From Linyphia triangularis (taxonomy: Eukaryota > Arthropoda > Arachnida > Araneae > Linyphiidae), in the NCBI GenBank assembly GCA_963978545.1, contig OZ021721.1, forward strand, positions 37,125,348 to 37,189,347: a DNA stretch of 64,000 bases, given 5' to 3'. The position numbers and the translations under genes are program-made. Shown piece after piece: positions 12,385-27,400 of this stretch; position 1 is the first letter of the stretch, and the number at the start of each line of letters is the position of its first letter. Under the pieces are notes generated by a model. That model did not search any database. It saw only the letters and a program-made list of their open reading frames with translations, and had not been told where the DNA came from.

Positions 12385-14047
12385 AGGAGAATCTCCGATT
12401 CCAATTTTATAACACTGATTAAATAAGAAGTGGATCTAAAGTTGGTCCCAAAAATTGCACTTTCAAACATTTTCGTTTTAAATTTTTCCCATGTTAACCG
12501 TATGGAAAATTTCACACTTCTAAATTTTCAAAATTTTAAAATCTTTTTGCAACTACGGTAACAGAAATTATCGCCCGAATCGATTTCCATTCTAAAATCG
12601 CCATTAAAGTGAAATTTTACTCTTCACAATCCAGTTACTGCACCCAAAAATGTCATCCGTTTGAAAATACTTTAAACTTGTAAATCCTTAGGCAATTTTC
12701 AAATTCTCAGTCTTTGAAATTTAACCTTATATTTCTGCCTAGGATCATAAAATTCATTACCAGATTTTATTCTGATAATCAATTTGCTTATAAAATGGTA
12801 TTATAGCACTGAAAATCGAACTAATGTAAATTTAAAAGACAGCCTGAAAACATTTTATGAGCGCTTTCGTTTCAAAATTTCTACTTTTCATATAACTATT
12901 CAAAACTAGTTTTTTGGAGAAAATTTGGAACTTAGTTTGATTTATAAAGTGTTTTTGATTAAAAAAACACAATTTGGAACAATTTGTTGGAAATGAAATT
13001 TTCCTTTAATCCTCCTTCCACACGAAACTGAAATATTTGACGATTTTCGAAAATATTAATTTTTGATTTACAGAATACTATTTTTATGTAAAATTGGTCC
13101 AAGAATGATTATAAAACATATATCCAATTTAAATTCACAATTTGAAAGCATTTGAGTCATTTTCTCGAAAATACAATTCCCCATTGAAAATACATGGCGG
13201 ACTATTCCATGAATTATTGTTCAAAAACTAAAATTTTCAAAACATTTTCCTATTTGTTAATTTGAAGCTTATACATAGGAGATTCTCCGATTTCAATTTT
13301 ATAACTCTGACTAAATAAGAAGTGGGTCTAAAGTTGGTCCAAAAAGTGCAATTTTCTCAAAACTAAAATTCCCCCATTGAAAACACATGGCGGACTATTC
13401 AATGAACTATTGTTCAAAAAGTAAAATTTTCAAAACATTTTCCCGTTTTTTATATTGAAGATCATATAGAGGAGAATCTCCAATTTGAATTTTATAACAC
13501 TCATTAAATAAGAAGTGGGTCTAAATTTGGTCCAAAAAGTGCAATTTTCTCGAAAATACAATTCCCCATTGAAAACACATGGCGGACTATTCAATGAATT
13601 ATTGTTCAAAAAGTAAAATTTTCAAAATTTTTTCCTATTTGTTAATTTGAAGCTTATACATAGGAGAATCTCCTATTTCAATTTTATAACTCTGACTAAA
13701 TAAGAAGTGGGTCTACAGTTGGTCCAAAAAGTGCAATTTTCTCAAAAATAAAATTCCCCCATTGAAAACACATGGCGGACTATTCAATGAATTATTGTTC
13801 AAAAAGTAAAATTTTTAAAAATTTTTCCCGTTTGTGATATTGAAGCTCATATATAGGAGAATCTCCAATTTGAATTTTATAACACTCATTAATTAAGAAG
13901 TGGGTCTAAAGTTGGTCCAAAAAGTGCAATTTTCTCGAAAATAAAATTCCCCCATTAAAAACACATGGCGGACTATTCAATGAATTATTGTTCAAAAAGT
14001 AAAATTTTCAAAATTTTTTCCCGTTTGTGATATTGAATCTTATACAT
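12385..14047. repeat. Satellite block 4: one L unit and four S units
   Basis: The L unit starts at 12385 with an alpha-like head (gttggtcccaaaaattgc) joined to a 'ctttaaacttg / ctgataatc' tail. S units start at 13277 (ggagattctcc variant), 13470, 13662 and 13855 and alternate a/b. S 13470 has the private change catatagagg. No gene is visible. Confidence 0.93.
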
Positions 14048-15550
14048 AGGAGAATCTCCGATTCCAATTTTATAACACTGATTAAATAAGAAGTGGGTCT
14101 AAAGTTGGTCCCAAAAATTGCACTTTCAAACATTTTCGTTTTAAATTTTTCCCATGTTAACCGTATGGAAAATTTCACACTTCTAAATTTTCAAAATTTT
14201 AAAATCTTTTTGCAACTACGGTAACAGAAATTATCGCCCGAATCGATTTCCATATTAAAATCGCCATTAAAGTTAAATTTTACTCTTCACAATCCAGTTA
14301 TTGCACCCAAAAATGTCATCCGTTTGAAAATACATTAAACTTGTAAATCCTTAGGCAATTTTCAAATTCTCAGTCTTTGAAATTTAACCTTATATTTCTG
14401 CCTAGGATCATAAAATTCATTACCAGATTTTATTCTGATAATCAATTTGCTTATAAAATGGTATTATAGCACTGAAAATCGAACTAATGTAAATTTAAAA
14501 GACAGGCTGAAAATATTTTCTGAGCGCTTTCGTTTCAAAATTTCAACTTTTCATATAACTATTCAAAACTAGTTTTTTGGCCAAAATTTGGAACTTAGTT
14601 TGATTTATAAAGTGTTTTTGAATAAAAAAACACTATTTGGAACAATTTGTTAAAAATGAAATTGTCCTGTATAATACACTCGAATTGTTAAAAATGAAAT
14701 TGTCCTTTATAATACACTCGAAACTGAAATATTTGACGATTTTCGAAAATATAAATTTTTGATTTACAGAATACTATTTTTATATAAAATTGGTCCAAGA
14801 ATGATTATAAAACATATATCCAATTCAAATTCACAATTTGAAAGCATTTGAGTCATTTTCTCGAAAATACAATTCCCCATTGAAAATACATGGCGGACTA
14901 TTCCATGAATTATTGTTCAAAAAGTAAAATTTTCAAAACATTTTCCCTTTTTTTATATTGAAGCTCATATATAGGAGAATCTCCAATTTGAATTTTATAA
15001 CACTCATTAAATAAGAAGTGGGTCTAAAGTTGGTCCAAAAAATGCAATTTTCTCAAAATTAAAATTCCCCCATTGAAAACACATGTCGGACTATTCAATG
15101 AATTATTGTTCAAAAAGTAAAATTTTCAAAAATTTTTCCTATTTGTTAATTTGAAGCTTATACATAGGAGAATCTCCGATTTCAATTTTATAACTCTGAC
15201 TAAATAAGAAGTGGGTCTAAAATTGATCCAAAAAGTGCAATTTTCTCAAAAATAAAATTCCCCCATTGAAAACACATGGCGGACTATTCAATGAATTATT
15301 GTTCAAAAAGTAAAATTTTCAAAATTTTTTCCCGTTTGTGATATTGAAGCTCATATATAGGAGAATCTCCAATTTGAATTTTATAACACTCATTAATTAA
15401 GAAGTGGGTCTAAAGTTGGTCCAAAAAGTGCAATTTTCTCGAAAATACAATTCCCCATTGAAAACACATGGCGGACTATTCAATGAATTATTGTTCAAAA
15501 AGTAAAATTTTCAAAATTTTTTCCCGTTTGTGATATTGAATATTATACAT
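14048..15550. repeat. Satellite block 5: gamma-type L unit (925 bp) and three S units
   Basis: The gamma L unit spans 14048-14972 and is 33 bp longer than normal: it gains a 38-bp tandem duplication and lacks 5 bp. Its tail is clearly diverged, with gacaggctgaaaatattttc, tttcaacttttc, ttttttggccaaaatttgg and gaataaaaaaacac. S units start at 14973, 15166 and 15359. The only other gamma unit in the window is at 45263, and the downstream units also correspond, at an offset of 31215. Confidence 0.93.
14647..14722. repeat. 38-bp tandem duplication inside gamma L unit, copy 1
   Basis: Two adjacent 38-bp copies (14647-14684 and 14685-14722) both begin ttgttaaaaatgaaattgtc and end in atacactcgaa. 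They differ at one visible site (cctgtataat versus cctttataat). They replace the usual cctttaatcctccttccaca stretch of L. Confidence 0.9.
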
Positions 15551-18500
15551 AGGAGAATCTCCGATTCCAATTTTATAACACTGATTAAATAAGAAGTGGA
15601 TCTAAAGTTGGTCCCAAAAATTGCACTTTCAAACATTTTCGTTTTAAATTTTTCCCATGTTAACCGTATGGAAAATTTCACACTTCTAAATTTTCAAAAT
15701 TTTAAAATCTTTTTGCAACTACGGTAACAGAAATTATCGCCCGAATCGATTTCCATTTTAAAATCGCCATTAAAGTGAAATTTTACTCTTCACAATCCAG
15801 TTACTGCACCCAAAAATGTCATCCGTTTGAAAATACTTTAAACTTGTAAATCCTTAGGCAATTTTCAAATTCTCAGTCTTTGAAATTTAACCTTATATTT
15901 CTGCCTAGGATCATAAAATTCATTACCAGATTTTATTCTGATAATCAATTTGCTTATAAAATGGTATTATAGCACTGAAAATCGAACTAATGTAAATTTA
16001 AAAGACAGCCTGAAAACATTTTATGAGCGCTTTCGTTTCAAAATTTCTACTTTTCATATAACTATTCAAAACTAGTTTTTTGGAGAAAATTTGGAACTTA
16101 GTTTGATTTATAAAGTGTTTTTGATTAAAAAAACACAATTTGGAACAATTTGTTGAAAATGAAATTTTCCTTTAATTCTCCTTCCACACGAAACTGAAAT
16201 ATTTGACGATTTTCGAAAATATTAATTTTTGATTTACAGAATACTATTTTTATATAAAATTGGTCCAAGAATGATTATAAAACATATATCCAATTCAAAT
16301 TCACAATTTGAAAGCATTTGAGTCATTTTCTCGAAAATACAATTCCCCATTGAAAATACATGGCGGACTATTCCATGAATTATTGTTCAAAAAGTAAAAT
16401 TTTCAAAACATTTTCCTATTTGTTAATTTGAAGCTTATACATAGGAGAATCTCCGATTTCAGTTTTATAACTCTGACTAAATAAGAAGTGGGTCTAAAGT
16501 TGGTCCAAAAAGTGCAATTTTCTCAAAACTAAAATTCCCCCATTGAAAACACATGGCGGACTATTCAATGAATTATTGTTCAAAAAGTAAAATTTTCAAA
16601 ACATTTTCCCGTTTTTTATATTGAAGCTCATATATAGGAGAATCTCCAATTTGAATTTTATAACACTCATTAAATAAGAAGTGGGTCTAAAGTTGGTCCA
16701 AAAAGTGCAATTTTCTCGAAAATACAATTCCCCATTGAAAACACATGGCGGACTATTCAATGAATTATTGTTCAAAAAGTAAAATTTTCAAAAATTTTTC
16801 CTTATTTTAATTTGAAGCTTATACATAGGAGAATCTCCGATTTCAATTTTATAACTCTGACTAAATAAGAAGTGGGTCTACAGTTGGTCCAAAAAGTGCA
16901 ATTTTCTCAAAAATAAAATTCACCCATTGAAAACACATGGCGGACTATTCAATGAATTATTGTTCAAAAAGTAAAATTTTCAAAATTTTTTCCTATTTGT
17001 TAATTTGAAGCTTATACATAGGAGAATCTCCGATTTCAATTTTATAACTCTGACTAAATAAGAAGTGGGTCTACAGTTGGTCCAAAAAGTGCAATTTTCT
17101 CAAAAATAAAATTCCCCCATTGAAAACACATGGCGGACTATTCAATGAATTATTGTTCAAAAAGTAAAATTTTCAAAAAATTTTCCTATTTGTTAATTTG
17201 AAGCTTATACATAGGAGAATCTCCGATTCCAATTTTATAACACTGATTAAATAAGAAGTGGGTCTAAAGTTGGTCCCAAAAAGTGCACTTTCAAAGTGTT
17301 TCGTTTTAAATTTCCCCCATGTAAATCGTATGAAAAATTTCCCACTTCTAAATTTTCAAACTTTTACAATCTTTTTGCAGCAAGGGTAACAGAAATTATC
17401 GCCCTAATCGATTTCCATATTAAAATCGCCATTAAAGTGAAATTTTACTCTTCACAATCCAGTTATTGCACCCAAAAATGTCATCCGTTTGAAAATACTT
17501 TAAACTTGTAAATCCTTAGGCAATTTTCAAATTCTCAGTCTTTGAAATTTAACCTTATATTTCTGCCTAGGATCATAAAATTCATTACCAGATTTTATTC
17601 TGATAATCAATTTGCTTATAAAATGGTATTATAGCACTGAAAATCGAACTAATGTAAATTTAAAAGACAGCCTGAAAACTTTTTATGAGCGCTTTCGTTT
17701 CAAAATTTCTACTTTTCATATAACTATTCAAAACTAGTTTTTTGGAGAAAATTTGAAACTTAGTTTGATTTATAAAATGTTTTTGATTAAAAAAACACAA
17801 TTTGGAACAATTTGTTGGAAATGAAATTTTCCTTTAATCCTCCTTCCACACGAAACTGAAATATTTGACGATTTTCGAAAATATTAATTTTTGATTTACA
17901 GAATACTATTTTTATATAAAATTGGTCCAAGAATGATTATAAAACATATATCCAATTCAAATTCACAATTTGAAAGCATTTGAGTCATTTTCTCGAAAAT
18001 ACAATTCCCCATTGAAAATACATGGCGGACTATTCCATGAATTATTGTTCAAAAAGTAAAATTTTCAAAACATTTTCCTATTTGTTAATTTGAATCTTGT
18101 ACATAGGAGAATCTCCGATTTCAATTTTATAACTCTGACTAAATAAGAAGTGGGTCTAAAGTTGGTCCAAAAAGTGCAATTTTCTCAAAACTAAAATTCC
18201 CCCATTGAAAACACATGGCGGACTATTCAATGAATTATTGTTCAAAAAGTAAAATTTTCAAAACATTTTCCCGTTTTTTATATTGAAGCTCATATATAGG
18301 AGAATCTCCAATTTGAATTTTATAACACTCATTAAATAAGAAGTGGGTCTAAAGTTGGTCCAAAAAGTGCAATTTTCTCGAAAATACAATTCCCCATTGA
18401 AAACACATGGCGGACTATTCAATGAATTATTCATCAAAAAGTAAAATTTTCAAAATTTTTTCCCGTTTGTGATATTGAAGCTCATATATAGGAGAATCTC

Positions 18501-21429
18501 CAATTTGAATTTTATAACACTCATTAATTAAGAAGTGGGTCTAAAGTTGGTCCAAAAAGTGCAATTTTCTCGAAAATACAATTCCCCATTGAAAACACAT
18601 GGCGGACTATTCAATGAATTATTGTTCAAAAAGTAAAATTTTCAAAATTTTTTCCCGTTTGTGATATTGAATATTATACATAGGAGAATCTCCGATTCCA
18701 ATTTTATAACACTGATTAAATAAGAAGTGGGTCTAAAGTTGGTCCCAAAAATTGCACTTTCAAACATTTTCGTTTTAAATTTTTCCCATGTTAACCGTAT
18801 GGAAAATTTCACACTTCTAAATTTTCAAAATTTTAAAATCTTTTTGCAACTACGGTAACAGAAATTATCGCCCGAATCGATTTCCATTTTAAAATCGCCA
18901 TTAAAGTGAAATTTTACTCTTCACAATCCAGTTATTGCACCCAAAAATGTCATCCGTTTGAAAATACATTAAACTTGTAAATCCTTAGGCAATTTTAAAA
19001 TTCTCAGTCTTTGAAATTTAACCTTAATTTTCTGCCTAGGATCAAAAAATTCATTACCAGATTTTATTCTTATAATCAATTTGCTTATAAAATGGTATTT
19101 TAGCACTGAAAATCGAACTAATGTAAATTTAAAAGACAGCCTGAAAACATTTTATGAGCGCTTTCGTTTCAAAATTTCTACTTTTCATATAACTATTCAA
19201 AACTAGTTTTTTGGAGAAAATTTGGAATTTAGTTTGATTTATAAAGTGTTTTTGATTAAAAAAACACAATTTGGAACAATTTGTTGGAAATGAAATTTTC
19301 CTTTAATCCTCCTTCCACACGAAACTGAAATATTTGACGATTTTCGAAAATATTAATTTTTGATTTACAGAATACTATTTTTATATAAAATTGGTCCAAG
19401 AATGATTATAAAACATATATCCAATTCAAATTCACAATTTGAAAGCATTTGAGTCATTTTCTCGAAAATACAATTCCCCATTGAAAATACATGGCGGACT
19501 ATTCCATGAATTATTGTTCAAAAAGTAAAATTTTCAAAACATTTTCCTATTTGTTAATTTGAAGCTTATACATAGGAGAATCTCCGATTTCAATTTTATA
19601 ACTCTGACTAAATAAGAAGTGGGTCTAAAGTTGGTCCAAAAAGTGCAATTTTCTCAAAACTAAAATTCCCCCATTGAAAACCCATGGCGGACTATTCAAT
19701 GAATTATTGTTCAAAAAGTAAAATTTTCAAAACATTTTCCCGTTTTTTATATTGAAGCTCATACATAGGAGAATCTCCGTTTTCAATTTTATAACTCTGA
19801 CTAAATAAGAAGTGGGTCTACTGTTGGTCCAAAAAGTGCAATTTTCTCAAAAATAAAATCCCCCCATTGAAAACACATGGCGGACTATTCAATGAATTAT
19901 TGTTCAAAAAGTAAAATTTTCAAAAATTTTTCCTAATTGTTAATTTGAAGCTTATACATAGGAGAATCTCCGATTCAAATTTTATAACACTGATTAAATA
20001 AGAAGTGGGTCTAAAGTTGGTCCCAAAAAGTGCACTTTCAAAGTGTTTCGTTTTAAATTTCCCCCATGTAAATCGTATGAAAAATTTCCCACTTCTAAAT
20101 TTTCAAACTTTTACAATCTTTTTGCAGCAAGGGTAACAGAAATTATCGCCCTAATCGATTTCCATATTAAAATCGCCATTAAAGTGAAATTTTACTCTTC
20201 ACAATCCAGTTATTGCACCCAAAAATGTCATCCGTTTGAAAATACATTAAACTTGTAAATCCTTAGGCAATTTTCAAATTCTCAGTCTTTGAAATTTAAC
20301 CTTAATTTTCTGCCTAGGATCAAAAAATTCATTACCAGATTTTATTCTTATAATCAATTTGCTTATAAAATGGTATTTTAGCACTGAAAATCGAACTAAT
20401 GTAAATTTAAAAGATAGCCTGAAAACATTTTATGAGGGCTTTCGTTTCAAAATTTCTACTTTTCATATAACTATTCAAAACTAGTTTTTTGGAGAAAATG
20501 TGGAACTTAGTTTGATTTATAAAGTGTTTTTGATTAAAAAAACACAATTTGGAACAATTTGTTTTAAATGAAATTTTCCTTTTATCCTCCTTCCACACGA
20601 AACTGAAATATTTGACGATTTTCGAAAATATTAATTTTTGATTTACAGAAAACTATTTTTATATAAAATTGGTCCAAGAATGATTATAAAACATATATCC
20701 AATTCAAATTCACAATTTGAAAGCATTTGAGTCATTTTCTCGAAAATAAAATTCCCCATTGAAAATACATGGCGGACTATTCCATGAATTATTGTTCAAA
20801 AAGTAAAATTTTCAAAACATTTTCCCTTTTTTTATATTGAAGCTCATATATAGGAGAATCTCCAATTTGAATTTTATAACACTCATTAAATAAGAAGTGG
20901 GTCTAAAGTTGGTCCAAAAAGTGCAATTTTCTCAAAATTAAAATTCCCCCATTGAAAACACATGTCGGACTATTCAATGAATTATTGTTCAAAAAGTAAA
21001 ATTTTCAAAAATTTTTCCTATTTGTTAATTTGAAGCTTATACATAGGAGAATCTCCGATTTCAATTTTATAACTCTGACTAAATAAGAAGTGGGTCTAAA
21101 GTTGGTCCAAAAAGTGCAATTTTCTCAAAAATAAAATTCCCCCATTGAAAACATATGGCGGACTATTCAATGAATTATTTTTCAAAAAGTAAAATTTTCA
21201 AAATTTTTTCCCGTTTGTGATATTGAAGCTCATATATAGGAGAATCTCCAATTTGAAGTTTGTAACACTCTTTAATTAAGAAGTGGGTCTAAAGTTGGTC
21301 CAAAAAGTGCAATTTTCTCGAAAATACAATTCCCCATTGAAAACACATGGCGGACTATTCAATGAATTATTGTTCAAAAAGTAAAATTTTCAAAATTTTT
21401 TCCAGTTTGTGATATTGAATATTATACAT
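15551..21429. repeat. Satellite block 6: alternating alpha-like and beta L units
   Basis: L units start at 15551 (alpha-like), 17213 (beta), 18682 (alpha-like) and 19960 (beta). S units start at 16443, 16636, 16827, 17020, 18105, 18298, 18490, 19574, 19767, 20852, 21045 and 21238. The a/b alternation is broken at 16827/17020 (a-a), 18298/18490 (b-b) and 19574/19767 (a-a). The S at 16636 is only 191 bp long. The beta L at 19960 has a 'gagggcttt' tail, unlike the beta L at 17213. Confidence 0.92.
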
Positions 21430-24400
21430 AGGAGAATCTCCGATTCCAATTTTATAACACTGATTAAATAAGAAGTGGGTCTAAAGTTGGTCCCAAAAAT
21501 TGCACTTTCAAACATTTTCGTTTTAAATTTTTCCCATGTTAACCGTATGGAAAATTTCACACTTCTAAATTTTCAAAATTTTAAAATCTTTTTGCAACTA
21601 CGGTAACAGAAATTATCGCCCGAATCGATTTCCATTTTAAAATCGCCATTAAAGTGAAATTTTACTCTTCACAATCCAGTTATTGCACCCAAAAATGTCA
21701 TCCGTTTGAAAATACATTAAACTTGTAAATCCTTAGGCAATTTTCAAATTCTCAGTCTTTGAAATTTAACCTTAATTTTCTGCCTAGGATCAAAAAATTC
21801 ATTACCAGATTTTATTCTTATAATCAATTTGCTTATAAAATGGTATTTTAGCACTGAAAATCGAACTAATGTAAATTTAAAAGACAGCCTGAAAACATTT
21901 TATGAGCGCTTTCGTTTCAAAATTTCTACTTTTCATATGACTATTCAAAACTAGTTTTTTGGAGAAAATTTGGAACTTAGTTTGATTTATAAAGTGTTTT
22001 TGATTAAAAAAACACAATTTGGAACAATTTGTTGGAAATGAAATTTTCCTTTAATCCTCTTTCCACACGAAACTGAATTATTTGACGATTTTCGAAAATA
22101 TTAATTTTTCATTTACAGAATACTATTTTTATATAAAATTGGTCCAAGAATGATTATAAAACATATATCCAATTCAAATTCACAATTTGAAAGCATTTGA
22201 GTCATTTTCTCGAAAATACAATTCCCCATTGAAAATACATGGCGGACTATTCCATGAATTATTGTTCAAAAAGTAAAATTTTCAAAACATTTTCCTATTT
22301 GTTAATTTGAAGCTTATACATAGGAGAATCTCCGATTTCAATTTTATAACTCTGACTAAATAAGAAGTGGGTCTAAAGTTGGTCCAAAAAGTGCAATTTT
22401 CTCAAAACTAAAATTTTCCCATTGAAAACACATGGCGGACTATTCAATGAATTATTGTTCAAAAAGTAAAATTTTCAAAATTTTTTCCCGTTTGTGATAT
22501 TGAATCTTATACATAGGAGAATCTCCGATTCCAATTTTATAACACTGATTAAATAAGAAGTGGATCTAAAGTTTATCCCAAAAATTGCACTTTCAAACAT
22601 TTTCGTTTTAAATTTTTCCCATGTTAACCGTATGGAAAATTTCACACTTCTAAATTTTCAAAATTTTAAAATCTTTTTGCAACTACGGTAACAGAAATTA
22701 TCGCCCGAATCGATTTCCATATTAAAATCGCCATTAAAGTGAAATTTTACTCTTCACAATCCAGTTATTGCACCCAAAAATGTCATCCGTTTGAAAATAC
22801 ATTAAACTTGTAAATCCTTAGGCAATTTTCAAATTCTCAGTCTTTGAAATTTAACCTTAATTTTCTGCCTAGGATCAAAAAATTCATTACCAGATTTTAT
22901 TCTTATAATCAATTTGCTTATAAAATGGTATTTTAGCACTGAAAATCGGACTAATGTAAATTTAAAAGACAGCCTGAAAACATTTTATGAGCGCTTTCGT
23001 TTCAAAATTTCTACTTTTCATATAACTATTCAAAACTAGTTTTTTGGAGAAAATTTGGAACTTAGTTTGATTTATAAAGTGTTTTTGATTAAAAAAACAC
23101 AATTTGGAACAATTTGTTGGAAATGAAATTTTCCTTTAATCCTCTTTCCACACGAAACTGAATTATTTGACGATTTTCGAAAATATTAATTTTTCATTTA
23201 CAGAATACTATTTTTATATAAAATTGGTCCAAGAATGATTATAAAACATATATCCAATTCAAATTCACAATTTGAAAGCATTTGAGTCATTTTCTCGAAA
23301 ATACAATTCCCCATTGAAAATACATGGCGGACTATTCCATGAATTATTGTTCAAAAAGTAAAATTTTCAAAACATTTTCCTATTTGTTAATTTGAAGCTT
23401 ATACATAGGAGAATCTCCGATTTCAATTTTATAACTCTGACTAAATAAGAAGTGGGTCTAAAGTTGGTCCAAAAAGTGCAATTTTCTCAAAACTAAAATT
23501 TTCCCATTGAAAACACATGGCGGACTATTCAATGAATTATTGTTCAAAAAGTAAAATTTTCAAAATTTTTTCCCGTTTGTGATATTGAATCTTATACATA
23601 GGAGAATCTCCGATTCCAATTTTATAACACTGATTAAATAAGAAGTGGGTCTAAAGTTTATCCCAAAAATTGCACTTTCAAACATTTTCGTTTTAAATTT
23701 TTCCCATGTTAACCGTATGGAAAATTTCACACTTCTAAATTTTCAAAATTTTAAAATCTTTTTGCAACTACGGTAACAGAAATTATCGCCCGAATCGATT
23801 TCCATATTAAAATCGCCATTAAAGTGAAATTTTACTCTTCACAATCCAGTTATTGCACCCAAAAATGTCATCCGTTTGAAAATACATTAAACTTGTAAAT
23901 CCTTAGGCAATTTTCAAATTCTCAGTCTTTGAAATTTAACCTTAATTTTCTGCCTAGGATCAAAAAATTCATTACCAGATTTTATTCTTATAATCAATTT
24001 GCTTATAAAATGGTATTTTAGCACTGAAAATCGAACTAATGTAAATTTAAAAGACAGCCTGAAAACATTTTATGAGGGCTTTCGTTTCAAAATTTCTACT
24101 TTTCATATAACTATTCAAAACTAGTTTTTTGGAGAAAATGTGGAACTTAGTTTGATTTATAAAGTGTTTTTGATTAAAAAAAACACAATTTGGAACAATT
24201 TGTTGGAAATGAAATTTTCCTTTTATCCTCCTTCCACACGAAACTGAAATATTTGACGATTTTCGAAAATATTAATTTTTGATTTACAGAATACTATTTT
24301 TATATAAAATTGGTCCAAGAATGATTATAAAACATATATCCAATTCAAATTCACAATTTGAAAGCATTTGAGTCATTTTCTCGAAAATACAATTCCCCAT

Positions 24401-27400
24401 TGAAAATACATGGCGGACTATTCCATGAATTATTGTTCAAAAAGTAAAATTTTCAAAACATTTTCCCTTTTTTTATATTGAAGCTCATATATAGGAGAAT
24501 CTCCAATTTGAATTTTATAACACTCATTAAATAAGAAGTGGGTCTAAAGTTGGTCCAAAAAGTGCAATTTTCTCAAAATTAAAATTCCCCCATTGAAAAC
24601 ACATGTCGGACTATTCAATGAATTATTGTTCAAAAAGTAAAATTTTCAAAATTTTTTCCTATTTGTTAATTTGAAGCTTATACATAGGAGAATCTCCGAT
24701 TTCAATTTTATAACTCTGACTAAATAAGAAGTGGGTCTAAAGTTGGTCCAAAAAGTGCAATTTTCTCAAAAATAAAATTCCCCCATTGAAAACACATGGC
24801 GGACTATTCAATGAATTATTGTTTAAAAAGTAAAATTTTCAAAATTTTTTCCCGTTTGTGATATTGAAGCTCATATATAGGAGAATCTCCAATTTGAATT
24901 TTGTAACACTCATTAATTAAGAAGTGGGTCTAAAGTTGGTCCAAAAAGTGCAATATTCTCGAAAATACAATTCCCCATTGAAAACACATGGCGGACTATT
25001 CAATGAATTATTGTTCAAAAAGTAAAATTTTCAAAATTTTTTCCCGTTTGTGATATTGAATATTATACATAGGAGAATCTCCGATTCCAATTTTATAACA
25101 CTGATTAAATAAGAAGTGGGTCTAAAGTTGGTCCCAAAAATTGCACTTTAAACATTTTCGTTTTAAATTTTTCCCATGTTAACCGTATGGAAAATTTCAC
25201 ACTTCTAAATTTTCAAAATTTTAAAATCTTTTTGCAACTACGGTAACAGAAATTATCGAGCGAATCGATTTCCATTTTAAAATCGCCATTAAAGTGAAAT
25301 TTTACTCTTCACAATCCAGTTATTGCACCCAAAAATGTCATCCGTTTGAAAATACATTAAACTTGTAAATCCTTAGGCAATTTTCAAATTCTCAGTCTTT
25401 GAAATTTAACCTTAATTTTCTGCCTAGGATCAAAAAATTCATTACCAGATTTTATTCTTATAATCAATTTGCTTATAAAATGGTATTTTAGCACTGAAAA
25501 TCGAACTAATGTAAATTTAAAAGACAGCCTGAAAACATTTTATGAGCGCTTTCGTTTCAAAATTTCTACTTTTCATATAACTATTCAAAACTAGTTTTTT
25601 GGAGAAAATTTGGAACTTAGTTTGATTTATAAAGTGTTTTTGATTAAAAAAACACAATTTGGAACAATTTGTTGGAAATGAAATTTTCCTTTAATCCTCT
25701 TTCCACACGAAACTGAATTATTTGACGATTTTCGAAAATATTAATTTTTCATTTACAGAATACTATTTTTATATAAAATTGGTCCAAGAATGATTATAAA
25801 ACATATATCCAATTCAAATTCACAATTTGAAAGCATTTGAGTCATTTTCTCGAAAATACAATTCCCCATTGAAAATACATGGCGGACTATTCCATGAATT
25901 ATTGTTCAAAAAGTAAAATTTTCAAAACATTTTCCTATTTGTTAATTTGAAGCTTATACATAGGAGAATCTCCGATTTCAATTTTATAACTCTGACTAAA
26001 TAAGAAGTGGGTCTAAAGTTGGTCCAAAAAGTGCAATTTTCTCAAAACTAAAATTTTCCCATTGAAAACACATGGCGGACTATTCAATGAATTATTGTTC
26101 AAAAAGTAAAATTTTCAAAATTTTTTCCCGTTTGTGATATTGAATCTTATACATAGGAGAATCTCCGATTCCAATTTTATAACACTGATTAAATAAGAAG
26201 TGGGTCTAAAGTTTATCCCAAAAATTGCACTTTCAAACATTTTCGTTTTAAATTTTTCCCATGTTAACCGTATGGAAAATTTCACACTTCTAAATTTTCA
26301 AAATTTTAAAATCTTTTTGCAACTACGGTAACAGAAATTATCGCCCGAATCGATTTCCATATTAAAATCGCCATTAAAGTGAAATTTTACTCTTCACAAT
26401 CCAGTTATTGCACCCAAAAATGTCATCCGTTTGAAAATACATTAAACTTGTAAATCCTTAGGCAATTTTCAAATTCTCAGTCTTTGAAATTTAACCTTAA
26501 TTTTCTGCCTAGGATCAAAAAATTCATTACCAGATTTTATTCTTATAATCAATTTGCTTATAAAATGGTATTTTAGCACTGAAAATCGAACTAATGTAAA
26601 TTTAAAAGACAGCCTGAAAACATTTTATGAGGGCTTTCGTTTCAAAATTTCTACTTTTCATATAACTATTCAAAACTAGTTTTTTGGAGAAAATGTGGAA
26701 CTTAGTTTGATTTATAAAGTGTTTTTGATTAAAAAAAACACAATTTGGAACAATTTGTTGGAAATGAAATTTTCCTTTTATCCTCCTTCCACACGAAACT
26801 GAAATATTTGACGATTTTCGAAAATATTAATTTTTGATTTACAGAATACTATTTTTATATAAAATTGGTCCAAGAATGATTATAAAACATATATCCAATT
26901 CAAATTCACAATTTGAAAGCATTTGAGTCATTTTCTCGAAAATACAATTCCCCATTGAAAATACATGGCGGACTATTCCATGAATTATTGTTCAAAAAGT
27001 AAAATTTTCAAAACATTTTCCCTTTTTTTATATTGAAGCTCATATATAGGAGAATCTCCAATTTGAATTTTATAACACTCATTAAATAAGAAGTGGGTCT
27101 AAAGTTGGTCCAAAAAGTGCAATTTTCTCAAAATTAAAATTCCCCCATTGAAAACACATGTCGGACTATTCAATGAATTATTGTTCAAAAAGTAAAATTT
27201 TCAAAATTTTTTCCTATTTGTTAATTTGAAGCTTATACATAGGAGAATCTCCGATTTCAATTTTATAACTCTGACTAAATAAGAAGTGGGTCTAAAGTTG
27301 GTCCAAAAAGTGCAATTTTCTCAAAAATAAAATTCCCCCATTGAAAACACATGGCGGACTATTCAATGAATTATTGTTCAAAAAGTAAAATTTTCAAAAT

